The notes below the pieces were generated by a model. The model was not told the origin of the DNA. It did no database searches and was given only the letters and a program-made list of their open reading frames with translations. This document shows, in pieces, positions 19,287 to 29,106 of a stretch of DNA of 64,000 nucleotides. Each line of letters begins with the position of its first letter. Position 1 is the first letter of the stretch. Position numbers and translations under genes: made by a program. The stretch is from assembly GCF_040219335.1 (NCBI RefSeq), contig NZ_JAVJSQ010000026.1:62001-126000 (forward strand), in the 5' to 3' direction. The stretch comes from Gimesia sp. (GTDB lineage Bacteria; Planctomycetota; Planctomycetia; Planctomycetales; Planctomycetaceae).

Positions 19287-22200
19287 ATGAGTCTGTTCAG
19301 GGTTACCGGCAAGGGGTCACAATTCATATCAACGCGATCACTGTATTCACTCTTCGCGATCGTACTCTTATCGCTTTGGGGATCTGCATTACAGTCAGCA
19401 GAACCTCAAAGCATTCAGGGAAGTTCTCCAGTCCAACTGGCATTGAAACCTGAACTCGGCTCAGCCGATAAGACAAAACAGCAGTCAGAGAAAAAACGAC
19501 CTCCGCAGGTAGAAATTCTACAGACTATAGAGGATGGTGGAGGCTATGGAGCAGAACTGCATCGAGTCAGCATTTCGGGAACTGCACGCACTTTTGACGG
19601 TACACCACTGAAAAATGCAACCATTTATGTGGGGTCGGCAGCCAGACGCATGCCGGGCGGCTTTGAAATGTTGCGTGGCCAGACGCAAACTGACGCAACG
19701 GGTCATTACGAACTGAAAGAAATTCAACTCCTCGTAAATCGTGAACGTCCCAATCCGATTCCGAAACCTGCAGAAGGCAGATTCGAGATCTTCGGTACCT
19801 GCGATGGATACGGTTTCACCTGGCATGAGACCTGTTTTTACCGTCCCGACATCCGCCCCCAGGGAACCAAACTGGGCGATAAAAATGCGCGTGTTACAGA
19901 GAATGCGTTTTATCTGGATGAACCGTTGATTGTCGATCTGATGTTTGACCGCCCTGCTCTGCTCAAAGGCCGCATCACCGATAAACAGGGGCACCCACTC
20001 GCCAATGCCAAAGTACAACTGGGGCGTATTGACAGTCAACGAAATCCAACAGGCTGGGGCGTGCGCTCATGCCGTTTTCTGGGAAATGACAACCAGCCGA
20101 TCAAAGACCCCTTCAGTTTCTCCAGCATCCGTGTTCTGCCCGCAGAATTTCGAGAAACACACACCGATGCAGAAGGTTTCTACGAATTCAAACAACTCCG
20201 TCGTGATACCAGTTATCTTACGCGAATCGACCCTGGCCCCACTTTTGATCCCTGGCAATCCACTATAGTCACCTCTCCTGCAGAGAAGGCAAACAACAAA
20301 CGTCGGGGAGCGGTAGGCTACTCGGGAGAATTGAACCGGGAGTTTTTCGCGCCCCGCAATGTAACAGTACAAGTAGTGCAAGAGCAGACTGAGCAGCCGG
20401 TCGCTGGCGTGTTGGTGACAGCGCGATCTATCGGTCCCATTCGTCGCGCCAGGATTCAAGCCCGATCGGACAGCCGGGGTAATGCCCGTCTGCAACTGGT
20501 GCCCGGCGAATACAAATTAATCATTGAGCCCCAACCGGATCAGCCATTTTATTTTCAGAGCGAACAGTTTTTCGTAAAAGAGCAGCACGGCCCTGTTCAG
20601 CATACGGTTAAATTGAGACCAGCGGCGACTGTCATCTTAAAAGTCGTCGATGCGCAGACTGGCCAGCCGATTCCCGGAGTGCGGTTTAACTATGAATCTC
20701 CCGATTCCAGCGATCCCCGGCCTGTTTCCACTCAGTCGGTCTATGTCGATTATCCAAAAACAAACACGGCCGGGGAGATCCAGGCTTTCATGACACCCGG
20801 CCAGCGACGGTTCGTCGTAGCAGAACCATTAACGCTGGCACAGGCCGAGGGGAGCCGGGGCGAATTAATCAAACTACCCGCTGGCGAAGTGACCACAGTC
20901 GAATTCAAACTGAGCCAGCCGCAATTCGTCGATGCCGAATCGTTCAGAGAAGAGGTCAAACCGAATCCCGACTCAATCTATCCACCCGAATTACAGCTGA
21001 AATGGCACAGGCAGTCAGAGCTATTGCGAGGTTCCACAATGCGGGTAACGGCGCAATTGATGCTGGGACGACAACCCGGCCTGGATACGCAAGGCCTGCT
21101 GAAAGACCTGCGTGCACTGGATTCCTACCAGATACCTGATATCGACGCGTTGCTTAAAAAACACGGCGGAGAAATCAAGCGGGGAGGCCGAACGATCATG
21201 ACTTCGACCGGTCAATACCACAAAGAAGAACGCCTGTATGAATGGCGCAAGCATCACCATGATGCACAGGGGAGACTCCTGCCCGACAGTATCTCATTCC
21301 GGGATGGATGGGAGACATTAACGTATGATGTTTCCAATAATCAGGCCTCGGTGTACCGGAGAAATTTTTTACATATCCATACGCCTAATGACTTCACGGA
21401 CTGGCCTACCCTGCGTTTCCAGCGTCCAGCCCCTGAAGACCGGCCCAGGCCCGAAGTGGAAATCGAACAGTCAGGGCGACGCACGATCTACACCACTCAG
21501 ACGGATTCGGAAAGCCGGGGACAGAAATTAACTTATCTCCAAAGACGTGTTTTTGACCGGGACACCGGTTTCATTTTTGAAAGTTACCTGAAAGAACCAA
21601 CAAAGGGCCTGGAGCACGCCTCTCTGTATTTCGCGCCACAACAACTGGCCAATGGTCTGATCTTGCCGCGATTCTTTATCAGTTGGCGACGCTATCAGGG
21701 CAAACTGAATTTAGTAAACGTCTTTGAAATTGAAAAAGTCGAACTCTTCGACCAGTCACCCCCCGATGCGTTTGCCGTAGCGATACCTCCGGGAGCGGTC
21801 TTAGTCGACTCCCGTCACATTTCTCCGGAGGCTTCCAGGACCAGACCAGGCCGTCCCTACACGACGACCTTGAGAGGCCCGGTCACAGATTTTGCCGCAT
21901 ATCTGCAGCGTCATCCCCGGCACACCCCGAAGCTCGAACAGCAGGTGCACTACGGCAGGCCAGCTCCTGAAATCAAACCGGCCCGCTGGATGACGCGCGA
22001 AGGTGTCTCCTCTCCGCCGAATACGAAAGGCAAGGTCGTGCTGATTGATTTCTGGGGAACCCACTGTGGCCCCTGTATCTCACAGTTGCCAGAAGTTCGG
22101 ACCGCCGCCCGTTACTACGCAGACCAGCCGTTCGTGTTAATTGGCATGCACGACAGCCATACCAGCGTTGCGGAATTGCAGGAGTTCGCACAAAAAGAAG

Positions 22201-22391
22201 AGATCGACTTCCAGTTGGCCATCGACCGTCCTTCGACCCGCAAAGGATTCTTTGGTGAAACCATTCGCAATTTCAACGTACGCGGAATTCCCTCGGCAGC
22301 CGTCATCGATCAACAGGGAAACGTGGCGTACGTGGGGTACTTCAGTGAAGCTTTGAAGACAGTCGATCGCCTGTTGAAAGAGAAAAAGTGA
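19287..22391 (+). CDS. Secreted multidomain protein with C-terminal TlpA/thioredoxin-like domain
   Basis: A 1,034-residue exported protein. The ATG follows AAGGAG at ideal spacing. After a Sec signal (LYSLFAIVLLSLWGSALQSA) come several carboxypeptidase-regulatory-like beta domains (for example ISGTARTFDGTPLKNATIYVG and RITDKQGHPLANAKVQLG), a central region of about 330 residues of unknown fold, and from about residue 900 a thioredoxin-like domain with DFWGTHCGPC, the redox CxxC of TlpA/ResA-type proteins, and GIPSAAVIDQQGNVAYVG. It probably acts as an extracytoplasmic thiol-disulfide protein tethered to a large binding region. The partner is unknown. Transcription is probably monocistronic. 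Confidence 0.85.
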   Translation: MSLFRVTGKGSQFISTRSLYSLFAIVLLSLWGSALQSAEPQSIQGSSPVQLALKPELGSADKTKQQSEKKRPPQVEILQTIEDGGGYGAELHRVSISGTARTFDGTPLKNATIYVGSAARRMPGGFEMLRGQTQTDATGHYELKEIQLLVNRERPNPIPKPAEGRFEIFGTCDGYGFTWHETCFYRPDIRPQGTKLGDKNARVTENAFYLDEPLIVDLMFDRPALLKGRITDKQGHPLANAKVQLGRIDSQRNPTGWGVRSCRFLGNDNQPIKDPFSFSSIRVLPAEFRETHTDAEGFYEFKQLRRDTSYLTRIDPGPTFDPWQSTIVTSPAEKANNKRRGAVGYSGELNREFFAPRNVTVQVVQEQTEQPVAGVLVTARSIGPIRRARIQARSDSRGNARLQLVPGEYKLIIEPQPDQPFYFQSEQFFVKEQHGPVQHTVKLRPAATVILKVVDAQTGQPIPGVRFNYESPDSSDPRPVSTQSVYVDYPKTNTAGEIQAFMTPGQRRFVVAEPLTLAQAEGSRGELIKLPAGEVTTVEFKLSQPQFVDAESFREEVKPNPDSIYPPELQLKWHRQSELLRGSTMRVTAQLMLGRQPGLDTQGLLKDLRALDSYQIPDIDALLKKHGGEIKRGGRTIMTSTGQYHKEERLYEWRKHHHDAQGRLLPDSISFRDGWETLTYDVSNNQASVYRRNFLHIHTPNDFTDWPTLRFQRPAPEDRPRPEVEIEQSGRRTIYTTQTDSESRGQKLTYLQRRVFDRDTGFIFESYLKEPTKGLEHASLYFAPQQLANGLILPRFFISWRRYQGKLNLVNVFEIEKVELFDQSPPDAFAVAIPPGAVLVDSRHISPEASRTRPGRPYTTTLRGPVTDFAAYLQRHPRHTPKLEQQVHYGRPAPEIKPARWMTREGVSSPPNTKGKVVLIDFWGTHCGPCISQLPEVRTAARYYADQPFVLIGMHDSHTSVAELQEFAQKEEIDFQLAIDRPSTRKGFFGETIRNFNVRGIPSAAVIDQQGNVAYVGYFSEALKTVDRLLKEKK

Positions 22392-22685
22392 CTCCATAAT
22401 CCCCCCTGCATCACTGTCTCCATTGCGCACATGGATATTCTGTGCTCACAGTTTCTCTGCGTCTTCTGTTCAAACGCTCCCTCTCAGTCGACCTGATTTT
22501 AGACCGAATGTCCGTTTTTGCCCGAATTGAGTCGTAAACGTAAGTCGAATGGACTTCATTTTTTACGCGGTTTGACTATAAAATCAGTAGTCACGCGTTC
22601 CACGGGCTTTCACTTAAGAATTCAACTAAGACAGACAAATCCAACCTGAACCGGCTCAGCCTGTTCCAGGAAGGGAGAAGGATAA
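22392..22685. other. Intergenic region upstream of mgtE
   Basis: A 294-base gap with no gene. It ends in a purine-rich Shine-Dalgarno (GGGAGAAGGA) just before mgtE. I see no M-box-like or other recognisable riboswitch fold by eye, which an alignment to the ykoK and mgtA leader models could confirm. Confidence 0.35.
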
Positions 22686-24077
22686 ATGAACGACTCACAG
22701 CCGCTCAGCGAATCGACACATATCGAACTGCCTGACGTCTGGGATCAGCTGGATGAGATCGTCAAAGCTGGTGAATCCGCAGCGGCGATCAACTTTCTGA
22801 ATGCGCTGCCCCCTGGGGAAGAAGCGCGTATTCTGGCACAGCTCTCCCTTGATGAACAGCAGGCGTTTTTGAAACTGCTGGATGGCGAACATGCCGCCTG
22901 GTTGATGGAGACGCTGCCAGAACTGCAGGCAGCACAGTTGCTCTCGTCCCTGTCGCCTGAACAGGCCGCTCATATTGTTGATGAAATGAACAGTGACGAG
23001 CAGGTCGACCTCCTGGATCAACTACCCGAGGAACAATCGGAAAAGATTCTGAAAGTCATGAATCCGGAAGAAGCGGAAAACGTCCGCTTCCTTTCGAAAT
23101 ATACCAGTCTCTGTGCCGGCGGTCTGATGATCACCGAGCTGCTCTCCTTTGAAGAGTCGCAAACGGTTGACGATGTGGTATCCGACCTCCGTCAGAATGC
23201 CGAACGATACGCCGAATATAATGTGCAGTACATTTACGTCATCAATCAGGACCTGCAACTGGTCGGTGTACTACGCCTGCGGGACCTGCTGATGGCGCCA
23301 CCAGGTAAACGTCTTTCCAACCTGATGATTCCCAGCCCACTCTGTGTGCCTGACTCCACGAGTCTGCAGGAGTTACAGCACTTCTTTGATTCACACCCGC
23401 TGTTCGGTCTGCCAGTTGTCGACGAAGCCAATGTACTGGTCGGCGTCGTCCGACGGGAAGATGTGGAAGAGGCTGGGGAAGAACAGGCCGGTAAGACCTT
23501 TCTGCGATTTGCAGGGATTATGGGTGGGGAAGAACTCCGCAGTCTGCCACTCAAGATTCGCAGTGCCCGGCGTCTGTCATGGTTGAGCATCAACATTGTG
23601 CTGAATATTGTTGCCGCCAGTGTGATTGCCATGTATGAAGATACACTTTCCAGTGTCATCGCTCTGGCAGTGTTCCTGCCGATTGTTTCCGACATGAGTG
23701 GCTGCACAGGTAACCAGGCGATCGCGGTAAGTACGCGAGAACTGGTCCTGGGTGTGATTCGACCGCGCGACTGGATATACGTATTCAAAAAAGAATTCGC
23801 ATTAGGTATGGTCAACGGCCTGGCCCTCGGGTTGCTGTTGGGCATCGTCGCCTATATCTGGAAAGGGAATGCTTATCTGGGCCTGGTAATCGGTGGCGCC
23901 CTGGCCGCGAACACCCTCATGGCAGTCTGTCTGGGTGCCCTGATTCCGATGGTTCTCAAAGGATTCAAACTCGACCCCGCCCTGGCCTCAGGTCCGATCC
24001 TGACTACCATCACCGACATGTGCGGATTCTTCCTGGTGCTCTCTTTAGCCCAGGCATTTCTGCCTTTGCTGACGTGA
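22686..24077 (+). CDS. mgtE: Magnesium transporter MgtE
   Basis: A 463-residue Mg2+ channel of the cytoplasmic membrane. The order of domains is standard: an acidic N-terminal superhelical domain (residues about 30-130, with DEQVDLLDQLPEEQSEKIL), two CBS domains (about 140-265, MITELLSFEESQTVDDVV and LMIPSPLCVPDSTSLQEL), the plug helix, and five transmembrane helices from about 300. The family signature around PIVSDMSGCTGNQA and VNGLALGLLLG is clear. Gating is by Mg2+ bound between the N and CBS domains, known for the Thermus homologue. The start is the ATG right after GGGAGAAGGATAA. Confidence 0.97.
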   Translation: MNDSQPLSESTHIELPDVWDQLDEIVKAGESAAAINFLNALPPGEEARILAQLSLDEQQAFLKLLDGEHAAWLMETLPELQAAQLLSSLSPEQAAHIVDEMNSDEQVDLLDQLPEEQSEKILKVMNPEEAENVRFLSKYTSLCAGGLMITELLSFEESQTVDDVVSDLRQNAERYAEYNVQYIYVINQDLQLVGVLRLRDLLMAPPGKRLSNLMIPSPLCVPDSTSLQELQHFFDSHPLFGLPVVDEANVLVGVVRREDVEEAGEEQAGKTFLRFAGIMGGEELRSLPLKIRSARRLSWLSINIVLNIVAASVIAMYEDTLSSVIALAVFLPIVSDMSGCTGNQAIAVSTRELVLGVIRPRDWIYVFKKEFALGMVNGLALGLLLGIVAYIWKGNAYLGLVIGGALAANTLMAVCLGALIPMVLKGFKLDPALASGPILTTITDMCGFFLVLSLAQAFLPLLT

Positions 24078-24314
24078 GAATCAGCATAAATCGACAACTT
24101 CAAGAGGCGAGAAACAACAGGCTGCTTCATAATCAGTAGAATCGCTTTATCTGGTATATCCCGGCCTGCATTCAGAGGAATTTCCACAGTTTCATTTCGC
24201 CTGCGCCCCCACTGCCGGTTTATGATCGGTGTCTTACAACACAGTTGCTGTCGCTGTGTTTCCCGATTGAGATAAGGCTCCCGGCCTGTCCTGCTCTTTC
24301 AAACCTGTAGTGCC

Positions 24315-26849
24315 ATGAACAACAAAGTACAATCAAAAAACAGGGGAGCCCGTTACGCGATCATTGTCATCCTGTTCTGCTTTGCTGGTCTGGCAGCGGC
24401 CCGCTTGAATCAACTCTACTTCTTTTATCCGGATAGTGCCGACTATGTCCTGATGTCGCGGGGACTGGTGAATCATCTGGCGTATGAGCAGTTCGATTTT
24501 CCCGACTCTCCACCATTTACCCTGCGCCCCCCCGGCATGTCCCTGCTGTTGATTCCCGCTGCCTTAATCGCCCCCTACCATGCGATCCTGGCCAAAGTGA
24601 CTGTCATTCTGTTCGGAACCCTTCTACTGGTGCTGTTCTACGCTTACCTCTGCAAACTTGAAGATACAACCTGCTCATCAACTACAGAAAGCGGCCCCGC
24701 GCGACGCTGGCCAGTGCTGTGCATGGTACTGCTCCTGGCGACTAACCCCTACTTCCTGCTCTTCTCAACGCTTATCATGAGCGAAATCCCTTTCATGGCA
24801 TTGAGCCTGGGAATCCTCTATTTAATCGCCAGCGAGAACGAACAGAATCGCAAACGGAATCTGATTCTGTTGACCGGCCTGTTCCTGTTCCTCCCTCTGC
24901 TGCGGACCATTGGTATCGCACTGACACTGGCACTCGGGACGTGGGCAATCACCAGTCGGCAGCGCTGGCGCTATCTGATTCCGGTAGCTGGTTCGCTGGT
25001 CACTCTGGGACTTTGGATGCTGCGCAATCGCTCGTTGAACTCTGACCTTTACAGTTCCCTGATCCTGAACAATCTGCGGTCCGCTGGTCCCGTTGGTACT
25101 GTTATCTCTATGATCAATCGCAGTCTGACTCACTTTCAAAGTCTGTGCGAAACATTAATCCCTAACATGCCAGGGGCAACTCCCGCGTACGAACGCTACC
25201 TGCTGGATGGGCTGACGTTTCTGCCTGGACCGCTATGGCTGTACTCGTTAATAAGCCTGCTGGTACTGGCCGTTTCCATCTATGGGATGTTCCAGCTACG
25301 AAATCGGGGCGGCCTGCTCTGTCTGCCGTACCTCGTCTTCACGTTTGCGATTCTCTCTGTCTGGCCCTGGATGCAACCCCGGTTTGTTCTGCCACTGCTG
25401 CCTGTCATCCTCGCTTTTGTGCCTGCAGGACTGAGAGCGTTACTCAGTCGAATTACCAATTCCAACCCTGCTATTCGAAAGACGCTGGTCTGTCTGATTT
25501 TACTTCCTGCGATGGCCCTCCTCTGCGTTCAGACATATACCGATGCGCGGCTGGTGACAACCAATGTGCAGCTGCTGCGCAACGGCGAAACGTTTTATCA
25601 GACGCAGTACCCCTCGAGCCACTTCAGTAATTTTGTTGCCGCCGGCAACTGGATCAGAGAACAAACGCCACCTGAAACCAGATTTCTGACCAGGCGCAAC
25701 GATCTCGCAACATCGGGACACCGCTTCCAGAAACTCGTCTATTTTGAAAAGACCAGCCCGGAACAGTTGCATGAGCAGATTCAATCGCTGGGCGCGCAAT
25801 ATATTGTCTGTTTCGATGAAAATACCATCGACGGTTTTCCCCGGCATCTGTTAAACGACGATCTGGTTTATCGTCTGACTCCCGTTTATGACGAACAGGG
25901 AGTCGTTATAATCAAAATCGAACCGAATTATGAGGGAACCATTCGTGAGGGCTACTGGCAGGAAACCGCAGGGCTGAATCGGGCCCGAATGATTCTGGAA
26001 AAGTTTCCGCAGCGGTTGTCAGCGCAGGTTTCTTATCTCAAACAGTTGCTGGAAGCGGAGCAATATAAAGAGGGCATTGATTTTGTTAAGCAACTGGGAA
26101 CCGTGCAGGACGTTCACCTGACGAACTTTCTGGGCTGGGCCTATGTAGGGGATCGTCAGTTCCAGCAGGCACTGACAGAATTCACCAAAGCCAGCCAGAT
26201 GCCAGGCCACGTCGCGCTACGCGGCAGTATTCAGCGCGGCATAAAACTCTGTGAGCAACAACTGTCGAATAAAGCCGTGAATACAAAACCGAATTCAGTG
26301 GAGACTCCCCAGCGAAATCTGCAGATCGCCCAGGCATTCTGGAAACTGACGTTTTATCGGAAGACGCAGCGGTACGCCCAAAAAGTGCTTGAGTCTCAGA
26401 ACGCCGATAAGCAAACGAGTGACAAGGCACGTCTTATTCTGGCACGGTTTGATCTGATCAACGGACAACCAGAGCAGGCTTCCGCACAACTCAAACAGAT
26501 TCAGGATCACGAAAACAAGGAATACCAGAGCTTATCCGAGCGACTTGAGCTGGAGAAGATGCTGGCCGAACTGAAACCAGATCAGCAAGAGGCGGTTTTG
26601 AAACTGGCTTCAATTTACCAGTCAGAGGGAATTCCCGGCAAAGCGCTTACTCTCCTGAGCAAAGCCCATGAGTTGATGCCTGCTGATCAAGCGATTCTTC
26701 AACGCCTGGCAGAACTGCAGCTGTTTTATCAGCTGCTCCCCGAAGCGGAGGCCACTTATCTGAAACTGAAACAGTTTTCCCCTGCGGATGGCGATGTGGA
26801 CGCGGCTTTGAAAAAGATCGCCGATTTGAAGCAGGTTCCGCAGTTCTGA
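24315..26849 (+). CDS. GT39/ArnT-like membrane glycosyltransferase with C-terminal TPR region
   Basis: An 844-residue protein. The N-terminal half has about ten hydrophobic segments with a GT-C layout: after the first helix, the periplasmic loop holds FFYPDSADYVLMSRGLV, where the acidic pair resembles the catalytic loop of PMT/ArnT-like transferases, and PFTLRPPGMSLLLIPAAL. Such enzymes move sugars from polyprenyl-phosphate donors onto lipid or protein at the outer face of the membrane. From about residue 560 the protein becomes soluble and helical, with TPR-like repeats (QFQQALTEFTKASQMP, GKALTLLSKAHELMPADQA, EAEATYLKLKQFSPADG). Its substrate is unknown. The gene runs towards tRNA-Thr, which is on the other strand. 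Confidence 0.82.
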   Translation: MNNKVQSKNRGARYAIIVILFCFAGLAAARLNQLYFFYPDSADYVLMSRGLVNHLAYEQFDFPDSPPFTLRPPGMSLLLIPAALIAPYHAILAKVTVILFGTLLLVLFYAYLCKLEDTTCSSTTESGPARRWPVLCMVLLLATNPYFLLFSTLIMSEIPFMALSLGILYLIASENEQNRKRNLILLTGLFLFLPLLRTIGIALTLALGTWAITSRQRWRYLIPVAGSLVTLGLWMLRNRSLNSDLYSSLILNNLRSAGPVGTVISMINRSLTHFQSLCETLIPNMPGATPAYERYLLDGLTFLPGPLWLYSLISLLVLAVSIYGMFQLRNRGGLLCLPYLVFTFAILSVWPWMQPRFVLPLLPVILAFVPAGLRALLSRITNSNPAIRKTLVCLILLPAMALLCVQTYTDARLVTTNVQLLRNGETFYQTQYPSSHFSNFVAAGNWIREQTPPETRFLTRRNDLATSGHRFQKLVYFEKTSPEQLHEQIQSLGAQYIVCFDENTIDGFPRHLLNDDLVYRLTPVYDEQGVVIIKIEPNYEGTIREGYWQETAGLNRARMILEKFPQRLSAQVSYLKQLLEAEQYKEGIDFVKQLGTVQDVHLTNFLGWAYVGDRQFQQALTEFTKASQMPGHVALRGSIQRGIKLCEQQLSNKAVNTKPNSVETPQRNLQIAQAFWKLTFYRKTQRYAQKVLESQNADKQTSDKARLILARFDLINGQPEQASAQLKQIQDHENKEYQSLSERLELEKMLAELKPDQQEAVLKLASIYQSEGIPGKALTLLSKAHELMPADQAILQRLAELQLFYQLLPEAEATYLKLKQFSPADGDVDAALKKIADLKQVPQF

Positions 26850-26900
26850 ATCGATCGCAGAAGCAGAACGCAAGTCAGAGAGACTGGCAGAAAAAAGAAG

Positions 26901-26973
26901 AGCCGCCGAGGAGAGTCGAACTCCTGACCTACGCATTACGAATGCGTTGCTCTGCCAACTGAGCTACGGCGGC
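26901..26973 (-). tRNA. tRNA-Thr (anticodon CGU)
   Basis: Read on the minus strand, the cloverleaf is complete: acceptor GCCGCCG/CGGCGGC, D arm GCTC...GAGC, anticodon stem ACGCA/TGCGT with loop TTCGTAA (anticodon CGT), T arm AGGAGTTCGACTCTCCT and discriminator T. CCA is not encoded. CGU reads threonine ACG codons. It lies 51 bases after the stop of the convergent membrane protein gene. Confidence 0.96.
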
Positions 26974-27349
26974 GTTTTGTTCCCGGTGCTTATGCATCTT
27001 GATACATCAGGCGTCCATCAGGTTCGCCCGGCGGGAATCGATTCAGCAGTCAGGTGGAGAATATTTCTCACTGCTGCTCTGCGGTAGCATACCCCCTTTT
27101 TATGGCTTGTGAAAGGATTCTGCCCCGATTTCAGCGCTGAAAAATCGATTTCCCGCCTCTGTCTGACTGCTGAATCAAGGGTAAGAATTTCTGCTGCACT
27201 GACGAAAACAGGGGGGATGTCGCTTCTGACTGTTGTACGGGTTCCGGAGACTCTTCAGATCTACCGGCGTTTATGCTTGCTGAATTGACGATGGTTGACC
27301 ACAATCGAAGAAGAAATACCTGCCCTGAAAATCCAACCGGAGATAGCCC
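26974..27349. other. Intergenic region with dispersed inverted repeats
   Basis: A 376-base gap that must hold the tRNA-Thr promoter on the minus strand and the leader of the S15 hydrolase on the plus strand. It contains a perfect 14-bp inverted repeat, GATTCAGCAGTCAG (27040-27053) and its complement (27163-27176), a perfect 14-bp palindrome TTTCAGCGCTGAAA (27129-27142), and a near match of GGCGGGAATCGATT (27031-27044) in reverse at 27142-27156. No gene is visible. Confidence 0.5.
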
Positions 27350-29020
27350 ATGCGAAAACTGGCCCCTGCCTGCCTGTGGATGATTTTATGCCTCGTTCTC
27401 TGTCCTGCCTTGTTCGCGCAGGAAGCCCCGCCACTCAAATTTGAAAAAGGGGTCACTGAAAAACATGTCATGATCCCCATGCGGGATGGCGTCAAGCTCT
27501 CCGCCTACCTCTATATTCCTCAGGGTAAAGGCCCCTGGCCGGTTTTGATGGAACAGCGCTACGCCAGCCTGAGAGGCAAGGGGTCGCGGCTCTCATTCGC
27601 GGAAATGGCCGGACATGATTATGTGGTCTGTGCAGTCAACTACCGGGGTTCCCAGCAATCTGAAGGCACCTGGGTCGGCTACCGGGACCTGCAATGGGGT
27701 GAAAAGCAGGATGGCTACGATGTCGTTGAATGGCTGGCTAAACAACCCTGGTCGACTGGCAAGATCGGTACGTTCGGCAGCTCCCAGGGGGGCTATGCAC
27801 AGAACTATCTGGCAGTGACACAACCGCCCCATCTGGTCTGTCAGTTCATGATCGATACGGGGCTCAGTCTGTATCATGAGGGTTATTTCATTGGTGGTGC
27901 AGCAAAACCAAATCGATTCAAGGGTATGGATGCTGTCTGCCGCGTGGCTGCTCACAACCGGGCTCTGATGGAAGAATGGTTTTCGCATCCCGATTACGAC
28001 GAATACTGGCAGGCAGAAGACTGTACCCTGCATTTTGATAAGATGAACGTCCCCTGCTTTACTGTAGGCAGCTGGTACGACTTTATGTGCGTCGGCTCGA
28101 TCCAGAGCTACATTGGACGCCAGCATAAAGGGGGACCGAATTCCCGCGGTCATCAGAAACTGTATATCGGGCCCTGGTTGCACGGCCGGTTCAATAAGGT
28201 CAATAAAGTCGGCGACATGCTCTACCCGGAGAATGCGAACTTCGACATGATGGCCGAGATGATCCGCTGGTTCGATCACTACCTGAAGGGAAAGCGGAAC
28301 GAGATCGAAATTGATCCCAATGTCCGTTACTACGTGATGGGAGCGGTCGGTGAGCCGGGGGCACCAGGTAATGTCTGGCGGTCGACCAACGACTGGCCGG
28401 TACCCGTCGAAGAAACTCCTTACTACCTGCACCAAGATGGCAAACTGTCGACCTCTCAGCCGACGTCAGCAGACTCGTTTACCCAGTTGATTGCAGATCC
28501 ATTGAACCCGGAAAAAATTGAAGGCCGGGGCTTCCCCGGTGCCCGCGATGCCCGTGTTGTTGAAGAGCAGGAAAATGTACTGACCTTCACGACCGACACA
28601 CTGACCGAAGCTGTCGAATGGACCGGAAATGTGAAGGCTGAGCTGCTGGTCTCATCCTCGGCCAAAGATACCGACTTCATTGTCCGCGTCAGCGATGTCT
28701 ATCCGGACGGGCGTTCGATTCTGATCATTGATATGATCCGTCGCGCCCGCTACCGGGATGGTTTCGAACAACAGAAATTCATGGAACCGGGAGAGGTTTA
28801 CAAGGTCGGCTTCAATGTGGGCTGGCTGAGTCAGATCTTCAACAAAGGGCATAAAATTCGGGTGACCGTCTGTTCGACAGGAGCCCCATTCTATGAGCCG
28901 AACCCCAATACGGGAGAGCCGATTACAATCGAGTTTCCCGAGAAAGTGGTCGTCGCCAAAAACAAAATTCATCACAGCAGCGGACAGGCATCTCGTATTC
29001 TGGCACCTGTGAAACCTTGA
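27350..29020 (+). CDS. Secreted CocE/NonD-family hydrolase (peptidase S15-like)
   Basis: A 556-residue alpha/beta hydrolase of the CocE/NonD group, related to X-Pro dipeptidyl peptidases and cocaine esterase. The N-terminus MRKLAPACLWMILCLVLCPA is a Sec signal. The catalytic core shows RDGVKLSAYLY, the nucleophile elbow GSSQG with Ser145, a helical cap with many aromatic residues, the acid/His region around KLYIGPWLHGRF, and a C-terminal jelly-roll domain (VKAELLVSSSAKDTDFIVRVSDVYPDGRS). It hydrolyses an ester or amide, and may act as an acylase, outside the cytoplasm. It is followed 86 bases later by the NIPSNAP gene on the same strand. Confidence 0.93.
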   Translation: MRKLAPACLWMILCLVLCPALFAQEAPPLKFEKGVTEKHVMIPMRDGVKLSAYLYIPQGKGPWPVLMEQRYASLRGKGSRLSFAEMAGHDYVVCAVNYRGSQQSEGTWVGYRDLQWGEKQDGYDVVEWLAKQPWSTGKIGTFGSSQGGYAQNYLAVTQPPHLVCQFMIDTGLSLYHEGYFIGGAAKPNRFKGMDAVCRVAAHNRALMEEWFSHPDYDEYWQAEDCTLHFDKMNVPCFTVGSWYDFMCVGSIQSYIGRQHKGGPNSRGHQKLYIGPWLHGRFNKVNKVGDMLYPENANFDMMAEMIRWFDHYLKGKRNEIEIDPNVRYYVMGAVGEPGAPGNVWRSTNDWPVPVEETPYYLHQDGKLSTSQPTSADSFTQLIADPLNPEKIEGRGFPGARDARVVEEQENVLTFTTDTLTEAVEWTGNVKAELLVSSSAKDTDFIVRVSDVYPDGRSILIIDMIRRARYRDGFEQQKFMEPGEVYKVGFNVGWLSQIFNKGHKIRVTVCSTGAPFYEPNPNTGEPITIEFPEKVVVAKNKIHHSSGQASRILAPVKP

Positions 29021-29106
29021 GTTGTTGTGGCCGTACGCGACCGTCTTCATCCGTTTTGAACCAACTCAGAATCAAAAATCAGTTCAGGATAAAAAGTGAG
29101 GTAATC

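Noticed and set aside
26622..26936. A 104-codon minus-strand frame overlapping tRNA-Thr
   Set aside because: It covers part of the tRNA and the end of the convergent membrane protein gene; both are well supported.
27593..28435. A 280-codon minus-strand frame
   Set aside because: It is opposite the S15-type hydrolase and shows no coding signs of its own.
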